From Flavobacterium sp. 90 (GTDB taxonomy: Bacteria; Bacteroidota; Bacteroidia; Flavobacteriales; Flavobacteriaceae), in contig NZ_SMGE01000001.1 of NCBI RefSeq assembly GCF_004339525.1, forward strand, positions 1,860,001 through 1,924,000: a DNA stretch of 64,000 bases, read 5' to 3'. Below are positions 9,883 through 18,735 of the stretch, in pieces (the first letter of the stretch is position 1; the number at the start of each line of letters is the position of its first letter). The translations under genes were made by a program, and so were the position numbers. The notes under the pieces are model-generated. The model saw nothing but the letters and a program-made list of their open reading frames with translations. It searched no databases and was not told the DNA's origin.

Positions 9883-10365
9883 ATGAGAAAAAGCTTTTAT
9901 ATAATTCTGATTTTAGCATTAACGAGTTGTTCACAGAACAATCCTATCGAAAAATCATTTTTAACAAAGTCCGATGAATATTGGTGCTATTATACTCCAA
10001 ACGAATCATATTTCACATATTACAAGTTCAGTAAAAACAAATTATCCTATAGATACAACAGAATTGAAAATGGAAAATTTACTGACATTCCTGAAGATCC
10101 ATATGTACAAGAAATAGCTCAAGAATGGTCCGTTTCAGAAGACAGCATAATGAAGTGGCGAAATTTTTCATATGATGTTGTTAGTTATAGCGATAATGCA
10201 ATTGTTCTTTCTTATTTAACAAAGGAGAAACCATACCTGAATTACATCTTTTTAATAAAAGAAAAAGTAAGTGATCCTAAAAAATTTGCTAATGATTATG
10301 AAGAAAAAAGATTATACAATCCCGAAAAATACAACCTTGCTAAACAACTAAAAAAAGCGAAATAA
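9883..10365 (+). CDS. Small hypothetical lipoprotein
   Basis: 160 aa. The type II signal peptide ends LALTSC, with the lipidated Cys at residue 16, so the protein is anchored in a membrane. The rest is rich in Tyr, Lys and Asn, with no recognised domain. Tyrosine clusters (YWCYYTPNESYFTYY) near residues 33-47 suggest a small beta-rich fold. It lies 23 nt before a second lipoprotein gene on the same strand, so the two are probably co-transcribed. Function unknown. Confidence 0.75.
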   Translation: MRKSFYIILILALTSCSQNNPIEKSFLTKSDEYWCYYTPNESYFTYYKFSKNKLSYRYNRIENGKFTDIPEDPYVQEIAQEWSVSEDSIMKWRNFSYDVVSYSDNAIVLSYLTKEKPYLNYIFLIKEKVSDPKKFANDYEEKRLYNPEKYNLAKQLKKAK

Positions 10366-10388
10366 ATTCATTTTACACAAATCAAAAG

Positions 10389-11168
10389 ATGAGAAACAAA
10401 TTCATTTTCCCTTTAAATAAAATACAAAAGATTATTCCATGTCTCTTAGTTCTTTTATTAATGATTAGTTGCAAGCAAAGCACTGAATCAAAAATCAATG
10501 ATTCAATTGAAAATCTGATCAAAAAATATCCGCAATTAACCGCTGGCAAAAAAACAGCTGAGAGCGAATTTAAGTTTACAAAAAGTGCGCGGGAAGGAAA
10601 ATTCAATATCGAAATTCAGCTTTTTTCTCAAGAACAAGGATATGAAAACAGAAATGACATTCTAGTTATTATTAATGCTAAAAAAGAAGTTTTTGCTATC
10701 CCGCTTTTTAATAATAAATACAGAGATTACTGGGAATTTCCTTTTGACGAACTTCTGCCAAAAGTTCCAAAAATCAATACTACTTTTTCAAACGAAATCA
10801 ATACTGCAATAGACAAATTGATTCCAAATAATGACAGAAAGAAATCACTTAAAAGATCGACACTAATTGACGAAGCTGTAAATTCAGTATTAAACTGCCA
10901 AAGATTAAGCGCAAAAGACAGCTTAATGATTTCAAATCCTGTACTTTCAACTATTGATATTCCAATTGAAAACATTGATTCAACTAAAATAAGACTTCAC
11001 AAAAACTACATTCTGATGAGGCTTAATCTTCATCTTAACAGCGACAATTCTAATTGTTATTTGGATCGTGAAAATGGTCGCATTTATCAGATTGAATATC
11101 ATGGAAATAAAATTAAAGTCAAAGCTTATCGAATGGATTTTGGAATGCCGCCTCCAATCTATCTTTAA
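10389..11168 (+). CDS. Hypothetical lipoprotein
   Basis: 259 aa with a long N-terminal hydrophobic stretch ending in the lipobox LLMISC (Cys28). The body is Lys/Asn-rich, with no motif I recognise. Two YLDREN/YQIEYH-like segments near the C-terminus look like beta hairpins. It follows the 160-aa lipoprotein by 23 nt, and the pair is isolated from the leu genes by about 570 bp. Function unknown; coding status is supported by length and signal peptide. Confidence 0.75.
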   Translation: MRNKFIFPLNKIQKIIPCLLVLLLMISCKQSTESKINDSIENLIKKYPQLTAGKKTAESEFKFTKSAREGKFNIEIQLFSQEQGYENRNDILVIINAKKEVFAIPLFNNKYRDYWEFPFDELLPKVPKINTTFSNEINTAIDKLIPNNDRKKSLKRSTLIDEAVNSVLNCQRLSAKDSLMISNPVLSTIDIPIENIDSTKIRLHKNYILMRLNLHLNSDNSNCYLDRENGRIYQIEYHGNKIKVKAYRMDFGMPPPIYL

Positions 11169-11643
11169 AAACCTCAAAATAATGCAATTGTTAAACTAGA
11201 ATATGCTCTCTTTAGATAAAAAACAACACGAAACCAGGCATCAACTTTCCTCTTAAAATAAATAAATTTTCATAAAAATATACCTCTTGGATGTCGTAGT
11301 ATTTTATCTAAAAAACAAAACAGAATTCTCTCTAAATATTTGCTTTTAAAACGTTCTAAAAGCATCTAAACGTCCTTTTGCAAAATCTAAAAAAAGGAAT
11401 CAAAACTAACAATTATTACTATTTTAATTCATTTTGTTACATTTTTTCAAACAAAAATCAAAATTCAATACTGATTTTGAAATAAATTTGCCAACTATTA
11501 AAATTAAAGCAATTCAATCAAAATTAACAAAAAAAGAAAAAGCAAAACCAATTTATATTGATTCTACAACCAAATTTCCTTTCAAAAAAGTTAATCACAA
11601 TTTGTAATTTAGTTTGGGTATCGTATATAATGAAATATTGAAA
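11169..11643. other. Intergenic region upstream of the leuC promoter
   Basis: About 475 very AT-rich bases without a supported gene. I looked for a leucine-rich leader peptide with attenuator, and for a T-box, and saw neither. Confidence 0.4.
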
Positions 11644-11673
11644 TTGACGCTTTTGTATCTTTTTTTACTTTTG
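11644..11673 (+). promoter_or_regulatory. Promoter of the leuC-leuD-cimA-leuB cluster
   Basis: TTG (11644-11646), 19 nt, then TACTTTTG (11666-11673): a full match to the flavobacterial TTG-N(17-23)-TAnnTTTG consensus. Transcription would start near 11680, leaving a leader of about 60 nt before the leuC ATG at 11740. It also argues against any leuC start upstream of 11680. Confidence 0.75.
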
Positions 11674-11739
11674 TTTTGCTATTATAATGAACAGGAAAAT
11701 GCTGGGATTATAGAAATTACAATTAAAAAAAATAAAACA

Positions 11740-13134
11740 ATGAGTAAGACATTATTTGACAAAGTATGGGATTCACATGTAGTGCGTAAAATTGAAGATG
11801 GACCAGATGTGTTTTTTATTGACCGTCATTTCATTCATGAAGTTACGAGTCCTGTTGCTTTTCTAGGATTAAAAGCCAGAGGCGTTAAGGTTTTATACCC
11901 TGAGCGTACTTTTGCAACTGCAGATCACAATACACCAACCATAAACCAACATTTACCAGTTGAAGATGCACTATCTGCAAATCAGCTTAAAGCGCTTGAA
12001 GATAACGCTGCCGAATACGGAATTTCGCACTGGGGATTAGGTCACATTAAAAATGGAATTGTACACGTAGTTGGTCCTGAAAACGGAATTACTTTGCCAG
12101 GCGCTACTATTGTTTGTGGAGATTCTCACACGTCTACTCACGGTGCTTTTGGAGCGATTGCTTTTGGTATCGGAACTTCTGAGGTTGAAATGGTGCTTTC
12201 TACACAATGTATCATGCAGCCAAAACCAAAGAAAATGCGTATCAACGTAAATGGTGAATTAAGCAAAGGTGTTGGTCCAAAAGACGTTGCACTTTATATT
12301 ATTGCGCAATTGACTACTTCTGGAGGAACTGGTTATTTTGTTGAATATGCCGGAGATGTTTTCGAAAACATGACTATGGAAGGCCGTATGACTGTTTGTA
12401 ATCTAAGTATCGAAATGGGTGCTCGTGGTGGTATGATCGCTCCTGACCAAACTACTTTTGATTTCCTTGAAGGAAGATTATTTGCTCCAAAAGGTGAAGC
12501 CTGGACAAAAGCTGTTGAATACTGGAAAACTCTTAAAACGGATGCTGATGCTGTTTTTGATGCTGAATTAAACATCAAAGCTTCAGACATTGAACCAATG
12601 ATTACTTACGGTACTAACCCTGGAATGGGAATTGGTATCTCTAAACATATTCCGAACGCTAATCAAGTTGAAGGCGGCGAGGAAACTTACAAAAAATCGT
12701 TAGCTTATATGGGCTTCCAGGAAGATGATGTAATGATTGGAAAACCAATTGATTATGTTTTCTTAGGAAGTTGTACAAACGGACGTATTGAAGATTTTAG
12801 GGCTTTCGCCGAAATTGTAAAAGGACGAAAAAAAGCAGATAATGTTACCGCTTGGTTAGTTCCGGGTTCTCACGTTGTTGAAGCTCAGATTAAAGAAGAA
12901 GGTATTTTAGATATTTTGACAGAAGCTGGTTTTGTATTACGTCAGCCGGGTTGTTCAGCTTGTTTAGCAATGAATGATGATAAAGTTCCAGCCGGAAAAT
13001 ATGCGGTAAGTACTTCAAATAGAAACTTTGAAGGTCGTCAAGGTCCTGGTTCAAGAACATTATTAGCAAGTCCAATTATGGCTGCCGCTGCTGCTGTTAC
13101 CGGAAAACTAACAGACCCGAGAGAATTATTTTAG
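11740..13134 (+). CDS. leuC: 3-isopropylmalate dehydratase large subunit
   Basis: The aconitase-type [4Fe-4S] large subunit that, with LeuD, isomerises 2-isopropylmalate. In the citramalate route it isomerises citramalate to 3-methylmalate. The cluster ligands Cys345 (SCTNGR) and Cys405/Cys408 (PGCSACLA) are all present, as are [12 protein letters not shown] and [13 protein letters not shown]. The 464 aa from ATG 11740 matches the family. The frame is open for 42 codons further upstream, but that part contains the promoter and is not LeuC-like. It is the first gene of leuC-leuD-cimA-leuB. Confidence 0.97.
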   Translation: MSKTLFDKVWDSHVVRKIEDGPDVFFIDRHFIHEVTSPVAFLGLKARGVKVLYPERTFATADHNTPTINQHLPVEDALSANQLKALEDNAAEYGISHWGLGHIKNGIVHVVGPENGITLPGATIVCGDSHTSTHGAFGAIAFGIGTSEVEMVLSTQCIMQPKPKKMRINVNGELSKGVGPKDVALYIIAQLTTSGGTGYFVEYAGDVFENMTMEGRMTVCNLSIEMGARGGMIAPDQTTFDFLEGRLFAPKGEAWTKAVEYWKTLKTDADAVFDAELNIKASDIEPMITYGTNPGMGIGISKHIPNANQVEGGEETYKKSLAYMGFQEDDVMIGKPIDYVFLGSCTNGRIEDFRAFAEIVKGRKKADNVTAWLVPGSHVVEAQIKEEGILDILTEAGFVLRQPGCSACLAMNDDKVPAGKYAVSTSNRNFEGRQGPGSRTLLASPIMAAAAAVTGKLTDPRELF

Positions 13135-13140
13135 ATTGGA

Positions 13141-13298
13141 GATTTTAGATTTTAGATTTTTCAACCATGAGCAATCTTTTTCTAAACTTCTTCAAATAAA
13201 ATTGATTTACATTATTTAATACAAAACATTTTTAGGTTCTAACATTTTAAGTTTTCAAAAGAAAATCTAAAATCTAAAATCCTAAAATCTAAAATTCA
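13141..13298. repeat. TTAGATTTT / AAAATCTAA inverted repeat between leuC and leuD
   Basis: GATTTTAGATTTTAGATTT just after leuC is answered by several AAAATCTAAAATC copies just before leuD, so the spacer of about 160 nt can fold into a long AT stem. It holds no gene. It may be a simple-sequence or mobile palindrome, not a dedicated regulator. Confidence 0.55.
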
Positions 13299-13302
13299 AA
13301 AA

Positions 13303-13899
13303 ATGGCATACGATAAATTTAATATACTTACTAGTAGTGCTGTGCCACTACCAATTGAGAACGTAGATACAGATCAAATCATTCCGGCTCGTTTCCTGAA
13401 AGCTACAAAACGTGAAGGTTTTGGAGATAATCTTTTTAGAGACTGGAGATATAACGGAGATGATACTCCAAAAGCTGATTTCGTTTTAAACGATTCAACT
13501 TATAGCGGAAAAATCCTTGTTGGAGGAAAAAACTTTGGTTCAGGATCTTCAAGAGAACACGCTGCATGGGCAGTTTACGATTACGGTTTTAGAGCTGTAG
13601 TTTCAAGTTTCTTTGCGGATATTTTCAAAGGAAACTGTTTAAATATTGGTGTTTTGCCAGTTCAGGTTAGTCCTGAATTTGCTGACACGATTTTTAAAGC
13701 AATCGAAGCTGATCCTAAAACTGAATTAGAAATCAACTTGCCAAACCAAACGATTACTTTATTGACAACTGGTCAATCAGAATCTTTTGCGATTAACGGA
13801 TACAAAAAGAACAACATGATTAATGGCTTTGATGACATTGATTATTTGCAAAATATTAAAGAAGATATCGTGGCTTTCGCCGATAAACTTCCGTATTAA
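13303..13899 (+). CDS. leuD: 3-isopropylmalate dehydratase small subunit
   Basis: The swivel-domain partner of LeuC. Family motifs are [13 protein letters not shown] (residues 20-32) and [13 protein letters not shown] near 80-92, where the Ser-Ser-Arg stretch contributes to the active site. It has 198 aa, normal for the bacterial subunit. It lies 168 nt after leuC on the same strand and is followed by a hairpin and then cimA. Confidence 0.96.
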   Translation: MAYDKFNILTSSAVPLPIENVDTDQIIPARFLKATKREGFGDNLFRDWRYNGDDTPKADFVLNDSTYSGKILVGGKNFGSGSSREHAAWAVYDYGFRAVVSSFFADIFKGNCLNIGVLPVQVSPEFADTIFKAIEADPKTELEINLPNQTITLLTTGQSESFAINGYKKNNMINGFDDIDYLQNIKEDIVAFADKLPY

Positions 13900-13922
13900 T
13901 AAAATCTCGTTCGATCTATTAG

Positions 13923-13955
13923 ACCCGACAGGTTTTTGAAACTTGTCGGGTTTTT
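13923..13955 (+). terminator. ACCCGACAGGTTT hairpin after leuD
   Basis: The arms ACCCGACAGGTTT and AAACTTGTCGGGT are followed by a T run. It could attenuate or process the message between leuD and cimA. The same palindrome family recurs at 50344, 57258 and 59244. Confidence 0.6.
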
Positions 13956-14087
13956 CTAAATTAGAAAACATAGAACGCGGATGAAACAGATTATATTTTA
14001 ACTAAAGTAAAAATCCGTAGAAATCTGCGTCAAAATTAAAACACGGATATTAAAAATATCCAAACCATTAGAAATTACAATATCAAT

Positions 14088-15608
14088 ATGGAAAAAAGAA
14101 AAATTGAAATAATGGACACGACGCTCCGTGATGGTGAACAAACCTCAGGAGTATCATTTTCTGCTGCAGAAAAGCTAACCATTGCGCAATTATTGTTGGA
14201 GGAATTAAATATTGATAGAATCGAAATTGCTTCGGCTCGTGTAAGTGAAGGAGAATTTCAAGCCGTAAAAGGCATTACATCCTGGGCGGAAGAACGAGGA
14301 TATATTAACAGAATTGAAGTGCTTTCGTTTGTAGACGGAGGAGTTTCTATTGAATGGATGAAAAAAGCAGGCGCCAAAGTGCAGAATTTGTTGACCAAAG
14401 GCTCAATGAATCACTTAACGCATCAATTAAAAAAAACTCCTGAACAGCATTTTTCTGAAATTGCACAAATCATTGCTTTAGCAAAAGAAAATAATATTGA
14501 AACCAATGTTTATCTGGAAGATTGGAGCAACGGAATGCGAAATTCTCCTGAATACGTTTTTCAGTTTTTGGATTTTCTTTCTACCCAACCCGTTAAAAGA
14601 ATTTTATTACCAGACACTTTAGGCGTTTTAATTCCGTCTCAGGCTTTTGAGTTTATTTCGAAAATTAGAACCAGATATCCACAAATACATTTTGATTTTC
14701 ACGCACATAACGATTACGATTTGAGTGTTGCGAATGTCATGGAAGCCATAAAAGCAGGTATAAACGGACTTCACGTTACGGTAAACGGAATGGGAGAACG
14801 CGCCGGAAATGCGCCACTTGAAAGTACCGTTGCCGTGATAAATGATTATCTTCCGGAAGTTAGCATAAGCATTAAGGAAACCTCTTTATATAGTGTAAGT
14901 AAGCTGGTAGAAACTTTTACAGGTTATAGAATCCCAGCAAACAAACCAATTGTTGGCGATAATGTATTTACTCAAACTGCTGGAATTCACGCTGACGGTG
15001 ACAATAAAAACAATTTATACTTTAATGATTTGCTTCCGGAACGCTTCGGGAGAAAACGAAAATACGCTTTAGGAAAAACTTCCGGAAAAGCCAATATCGA
15101 AAAAAATCTTCAGGAATTAGGTTTAAAATTAAATCAGGAAGATTTGAAATTAGTTACCCAAAGAATCATCGAATTAGGCGATAAAAAAGAAACTGTCACC
15201 AAAGAAGATCTTCCGTACATCATTTCAGATGTTCTGGACAGTCATACGTATCAAGATAAAATTACAATACAGTCCTACGTGTTAATGCATTCAAAAGGAA
15301 CACGCCCATCATCAACATTGAGTTTAAATCTTGATGGAGAAATCATCGAAGAACATGCACAAGGAGATGGTCAGTTTGATGCTTTTATGAATGCTTTATC
15401 TAAAATTTATAAAAGTAAAAAACTAACGCTTCCAAAATTGATCGATTACGCTGTCAGAATTCCTCCAGGAAGTAGTTCTGACGCTTTATGCGAAACAATC
15501 ATCACATGGACAAACAACGGAAAAGAATTTAAAACAAGAGGATTAGATTCTGATCAAACAGTTGCAGCGATTATCGCAACTCAAAAAATGCTTAATGTAG
15601 TAGCATAA
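14088..15608 (+). CDS. cimA: (R)-citramalate synthase, Leptospira type
   Basis: Condenses pyruvate with acetyl-CoA to citramalate, the entry to threonine-independent isoleucine synthesis. The HMGL-like TIM barrel starts with TLRDGEQTSG (Arg14, Asp15). The metal site is FHAHND plus NGMGERAGN, and the C-terminal third is the LeuA-type allosteric dimer domain. From memory it aligns along its length with the Leptospira interrogans enzyme at a constant offset of two residues. It keeps the pyruvate-pocket residues Leu79, Leu102 and Tyr142 (Leptospira Leu81, Leu104, Tyr144) and Glu144. The usual automatic label would be 2-isopropylmalate synthase; I prefer CimA. Confidence 0.82.
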   Translation: MEKRKIEIMDTTLRDGEQTSGVSFSAAEKLTIAQLLLEELNIDRIEIASARVSEGEFQAVKGITSWAEERGYINRIEVLSFVDGGVSIEWMKKAGAKVQNLLTKGSMNHLTHQLKKTPEQHFSEIAQIIALAKENNIETNVYLEDWSNGMRNSPEYVFQFLDFLSTQPVKRILLPDTLGVLIPSQAFEFISKIRTRYPQIHFDFHAHNDYDLSVANVMEAIKAGINGLHVTVNGMGERAGNAPLESTVAVINDYLPEVSISIKETSLYSVSKLVETFTGYRIPANKPIVGDNVFTQTAGIHADGDNKNNLYFNDLLPERFGRKRKYALGKTSGKANIEKNLQELGLKLNQEDLKLVTQRIIELGDKKETVTKEDLPYIISDVLDSHTYQDKITIQSYVLMHSKGTRPSSTLSLNLDGEIIEEHAQGDGQFDAFMNALSKIYKSKKLTLPKLIDYAVRIPPGSSSDALCETIITWTNNGKEFKTRGLDSDQTVAAIIATQKMLNVVA

Positions 15609-15768
15609 AGCACTAAGGCGCTAAGACTCTAAGGTAGTAAGATTTTTTCTTTGAGCTTAGAGTCTTAGCATTTAAAAAGCCTTTAAAAAATAAAACTAAG
15701 CCGACAAGACTAAAAACCTTAGAATCTTAGCAACTCAGAATCTCAGAACCTTAAATAACACACATAGA
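15609..15768. repeat. CTAAGA / CTTAG-type simple repeats between cimA and leuB
   Basis: A 160-nt spacer made of degenerate copies of CTAAGACTCTAAG and its complement CTTAGAGTCTTAG, able to fold back. No gene. The pattern resembles dispersed flavobacterial intergenic repeats. Confidence 0.5.
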
Positions 15769-16830
15769 ATGAAATTAAACATAGCCCTTTTAGCAGGAGA
15801 CGGAATTGGTCCTGAGGTAATTAATGAAGCAGTAAAAGTATCTGATGCTATTGCAAAAAAATTCAATCACGAAATAACTTGGACACCAGCTCTTACCGGA
15901 GCTTGCGCAATTGATGCTGTTGGAGTTCCTTATCCTGATGAAACGCATGAAATTTGTATGGCTGCCGATGCTGTTTTATTCGGAGCAATTGGTCACCCAA
16001 AATATGATAACGATCCAAGTGCGCCAGTTCGCCCGGAGCAAGGATTATTATTGATGCGTAAAAAATTAGGCTTATTCGCAAACGTGCGTCCTACTTTTAC
16101 TTTCCCTTCTTTGATTGATAATTCTCCTTTAAAAAGAGAAAGAATCGAAGGAACTGATTTGGTTTTCTTAAGAGAATTAACAGGCGGAATTTACTTTGGA
16201 GAAAAAGGAAGAAAAGACGACGGAGAAACTGCTTTCGATAATTGTGTTTACACAAGAGTAGAAGTTCAGCGTTTAGCTAAAAAAGGTTTTGAACTTGCAA
16301 TGACACGTAGCAAAAAATTATGTTGCGTTGATAAAGCTAACGTTTTGGAGACTTCTCGTCTATGGAGAGAAACAGTTCAGGCAATGGAAAAAGATTATCC
16401 TGAAGTTACCGTTTCATACGAATTTGTTGATGCTGTAGCGATGCGTTTAGTTCAATGGCCAAACTCTTACGATGTTTTAATTACTGAGAATTTATTCGGA
16501 GATATTTTGACAGACGAAGCTTCTGTAATTTCCGGATCAATGGGATTAATGCCATCTGCTTCTGTTGGAGAACATACTTCATTATACGAACCAATCCACG
16601 GATCTTATCCACAAGCAACTGGATTAAATATTGCTAATCCTTTGGCTACTATTTTATCTGCTGCAATGATGTTCGAAGATGCTTTCGGACTAAAAGACGA
16701 AGCCGAAGCTATCAGAGCGGTTGTAAACAAATCATTAGAACAAGGAATTGTTACTGAAGATCTAGCGGCAAAAGAATCTAAAGCATACAAAACCAGCGAA
16801 GTTGGTGACTGGTTGGTTGCTAATCTATAA
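15769..16830 (+). CDS. leuB: 3-isopropylmalate dehydrogenase (probably also 3-methylmalate)
   Basis: An NAD-dependent beta-decarboxylating dehydrogenase. GDGIGPEV lies at residues 10-17, the substrate arginines around 94-104 and 130-140, and VDKANVLETSRLWR holds the catalytic Lys. ENLFGDILTDEAS is the metal-binding block and HGSYPQATG the NAD loop. It has 353 aa, standard length. It is the last gene of the cluster. With cimA as neighbour, its physiological reaction here may be 3-methylmalate to 2-oxobutyrate, but LeuB enzymes of leucine synthesis look the same at sequence level. Confidence 0.95.
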   Translation: MKLNIALLAGDGIGPEVINEAVKVSDAIAKKFNHEITWTPALTGACAIDAVGVPYPDETHEICMAADAVLFGAIGHPKYDNDPSAPVRPEQGLLLMRKKLGLFANVRPTFTFPSLIDNSPLKRERIEGTDLVFLRELTGGIYFGEKGRKDDGETAFDNCVYTRVEVQRLAKKGFELAMTRSKKLCCVDKANVLETSRLWRETVQAMEKDYPEVTVSYEFVDAVAMRLVQWPNSYDVLITENLFGDILTDEASVISGSMGLMPSASVGEHTSLYEPIHGSYPQATGLNIANPLATILSAAMMFEDAFGLKDEAEAIRAVVNKSLEQGIVTEDLAAKESKAYKTSEVGDWLVANL

Positions 16831-16848
16831 AAAATTGCTTCACGTTTC

Positions 16849-16906
16849 GTAGAGGCGCATAGCAGTGCATCTAATATCACTAAGACGCACTGCTATGCGC
16901 CTCTAC
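16849..16906. repeat. Perfect 20-bp inverted repeat downstream of leuB
   Basis: GTAGAGGCGCATAGCAGTGC and its exact complement are separated by 18 nt. The element is much richer in GC than its surroundings and is not followed by a T run. It looks like a mobile palindromic (REP-like) unit and not a terminator. Confidence 0.7.
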
Positions 16907-16929
16907 AAAAAACAAATTTTACTGCATAA

Positions 16930-16961
16930 AAAAAGGGATCAACATAAGTTGATCCCTTTTA
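16930..16961. terminator. Bidirectional terminator between leuB and the RRM gene
   Basis: The arms AAAAGGGATCAAC and GTTGATCCCTTTT form a 13-bp stem flanked by A and T runs. It serves convergent genes. Confidence 0.85.
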
Positions 16962-16979
16962 TATATTTAGAAAAAAATA

Positions 16980-17333
16980 TTAATATCCTCCTCTGTTACC
17001 ACCACGGTCGTTTCCACCACCACGGTTGTTTCCGTAACCTCCGCGAGAATCACCTCCACGGTTGTTATTGAAGCTTCTTCTTTCACCTTCAGGTTTCGGC
17101 TCAGATTTATTAACTACAATTGCACGACTTTGAACAGTAGCACCGTTCAATTCATCAATTGCTTTTTGAGCTTCCGCATCGTTTGGCATCTCTACGAAAC
17201 CAAAACCTTTGCTTCTTCCTGTAAATTTATCAGTAATGATTTTAACTGAATCTACTGCTCCGTAAGCCTCGAAAGACTCTCTTAAATCTGCTTCCTCAAT
17301 ACTGAATGGAAGGCTTCCAACAAAAATGTTCAT
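16980..17333 (-). CDS. Single-RRM glycine-rich RNA-binding protein
   Basis: 117 aa. Residues 1 to about 78 form one RNA recognition motif, with RNP2 MNIFVGSLPF at the start and RNP1 KGFGFVEM around 43-50. The remainder is an Arg/Gly/Asn-rich tail (GGYGNNRGGGNDRGG), a common layout for small cold-responsive RNA-binding proteins of Bacteroidetes and cyanobacteria. It is monocistronic. A -7 box TACATTTG lies on the minus strand at 17358-17365. Targets are unknown. Confidence 0.93.
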   Translation of the reverse strand: MNIFVGSLPFSIEEADLRESFEAYGAVDSVKIITDKFTGRSKGFGFVEMPNDAEAQKAIDELNGATVQSRAIVVNKSEPKPEGERRSFNNNRGGDSRGGYGNNRGGGNDRGGNRGGY

Positions 17334-17357
17334 ATGTACTTATTTATAATAATGTAG

Positions 17358-17365
17358 CAAATGTA
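17358..17365 (-). promoter_or_regulatory. -7 box of the RRM gene
   Basis: TACATTTG on the minus strand matches TAnnTTTG, 24 nt from the start codon. No clear TTG at the -33 position. Confidence 0.4.
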
Positions 17366-17474
17366 GTCTTATTTTTCTCTAATCTACTATATATTAGTTT
17401 ATTTATGTTTTTATTTTGATTTAAAAAATCAAAATGTAACAAAACTAATCCATCGCAAATGAAAAATTCAATTC

Positions 17475-17957
17475 TTAAAAGTTAGCAGTTGGAGTATATG
17501 GAATCTTATAAAAAACACCTTCTGTAAAAGTTACACTTGGATTTTCAAGATCTTTATCATCTGTATTTGGCGCATTAAACCTAAATGTTCCCGAAATGGT
17601 CATCTTTTCGGCATTAAATTCCGTAATCACAATTTGTCCGCTCCCTTTGTTTGTTCCAGTTGCAAACTCAGGTGTATCAGCCGTAAACCTATTCAAGTAA
17701 GAAGCCGTTGTTAGATTATCAACCCCAAGAATGTAAGTCTTTGGTGTAGGAGAAGGTAGTTTCAGGCTTACCGCATCAACTCCCAGACCTCCTTCAATAA
17801 TTAAATCCCCGTTTGTTTTTGTATAAGCGGTATAATTTTGAGCTCTCCAGAAAACATTGTTTTTTAAACCCTGAAAGGCCGGAGTATTGAATTTTACATC
17901 TTCCGTACAAGATATAAGTAAAAAAGCAGTGATTATTAGGTAATAATATTTTTTCAT
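17475..17957 (-). CDS. DUF6252-like lipoprotein
   Basis: 160 aa from ATG 17957, where MKKYYYLIITAFLLISC forms a clean lipoprotein signal with Cys17. An upstream TTG in frame would spoil it. The mature part has a Trp (VFWRAQ) near residue 40 and alternating beta strands, and resembles the Bacteroidetes lipoproteins grouped as DUF6252. Function unknown. It stands alone between the RRM gene and rpsP, which is divergent. Confidence 0.7.
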   Translation of the reverse strand: MKKYYYLIITAFLLISCTEDVKFNTPAFQGLKNNVFWRAQNYTAYTKTNGDLIIEGGLGVDAVSLKLPSPTPKTYILGVDNLTTASYLNRFTADTPEFATGTNKGSGQIVITEFNAEKMTISGTFRFNAPNTDDKDLENPSVTFTEGVFYKIPYTPTANF

Positions 17958-18099
17958 AAAAAAATAAATTTCACGCAAATGTATTACATTTAAGATAAAT
18001 AATTAAAAAAAGGGAAGTCAAAAAGGCTCTGGAAATTAGCGAAAATACATCTCCACCATAATTAATAGGCTTTAAAACGTATTATTCACAAAAAAATTA

Positions 18100-18107
18100 T
18101 ATCTTTG
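18100..18107 (+). promoter_or_regulatory. -7 box of the rpsP-rimM operon
   Basis: TATCTTTG fits TAnnTTTG. The predicted leader before the rpsP ATG at 18157 is about 45 nt and contains a small hairpin, GAGGT-CGAGT-ACCTC. No good -33 TTG. Confidence 0.5.
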
Positions 18108-18156
18108 CGCCCTTAATTAACAGAGGTCGAGTACCTCAAAATTTAATCATACGATT

Positions 18157-18720
18157 ATGTCAGTAAAAATTAGATTACAAAGACACGGTAAAAAAGGAAA
18201 ACCTTTTTACTGGGTTGTAGCTGCAGATGCACGCTCAAAAAGAGATGGTAAATACTTAGAGAAAATCGGTACTTACAATCCAAACACTAACCCAGCAACT
18301 ATCGACTTAAACCTTGATAGTGCAGTTAAATGGTTACACAATGGTGCACAACCAACTGATACTGCTAGAGCAATTCTTTCTTACAAAGGTGCTTTATTGA
18401 AACACCACCTTGATGGAGGTATCCGTAAAGGAGCTTTAACTCAAGAGCAAGCTGATGCTAAATTAGCTGCATGGTTAGAAGCTAAAGCTGGAAAAGTTGA
18501 TGCTAAAAAAGACGGTTTAACAAAAGCGCAAGCTGATGCTAAAGCTAAAGCTTTTAAAGCAGAACAAGAAGTTAACGCTAAACGTTTAGCTGCTGCAGCT
18601 CAGGCTGAAGCTGATGCTATCGCTGCTGCAACTCCTGCAGTTGAAGAAGAAGTTACTGAAGTTGAAGCATCAACTGAAGAAGCTGCTACTGAAGAGAATA
18701 ACGAAACAACTGAAGCATAA
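18157..18720 (+). CDS. rpsP: 30S ribosomal protein S16 with long C-terminal extension
   Basis: Residues 1 to about 85 are canonical S16 (VKIRLQRHGKKGKPFYWVV at the start, then KIGTYNP), needed for 30S assembly. About 100 further residues form an Ala/Lys/Glu-rich, helical and then acidic tail that S16 in most phyla lacks, where the protein is 80-90 aa. The extension is in frame and ends just before rimM (15 nt), its usual operon partner. Its role is not known. Confidence 0.96.
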   Translation: MSVKIRLQRHGKKGKPFYWVVAADARSKRDGKYLEKIGTYNPNTNPATIDLNLDSAVKWLHNGAQPTDTARAILSYKGALLKHHLDGGIRKGALTQEQADAKLAAWLEAKAGKVDAKKDGLTKAQADAKAKAFKAEQEVNAKRLAAAAQAEADAIAAATPAVEEEVTEVEASTEEAATEENNETTEA

Positions 18721-18735
18721 TTATATTTAGCGAGA

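Noticed and set aside
11614..11739. Possible signal peptide or membrane segment at the front of LeuC
   Set aside because: The stretch contains a consensus promoter and LeuC is cytoplasmic; similarity starts at 11740.
11169..11739. Leucine leader peptide with attenuator, or T-box, before leuC
   Set aside because: No short frame rich in Leu codons and no terminator/antiterminator pair could be found.
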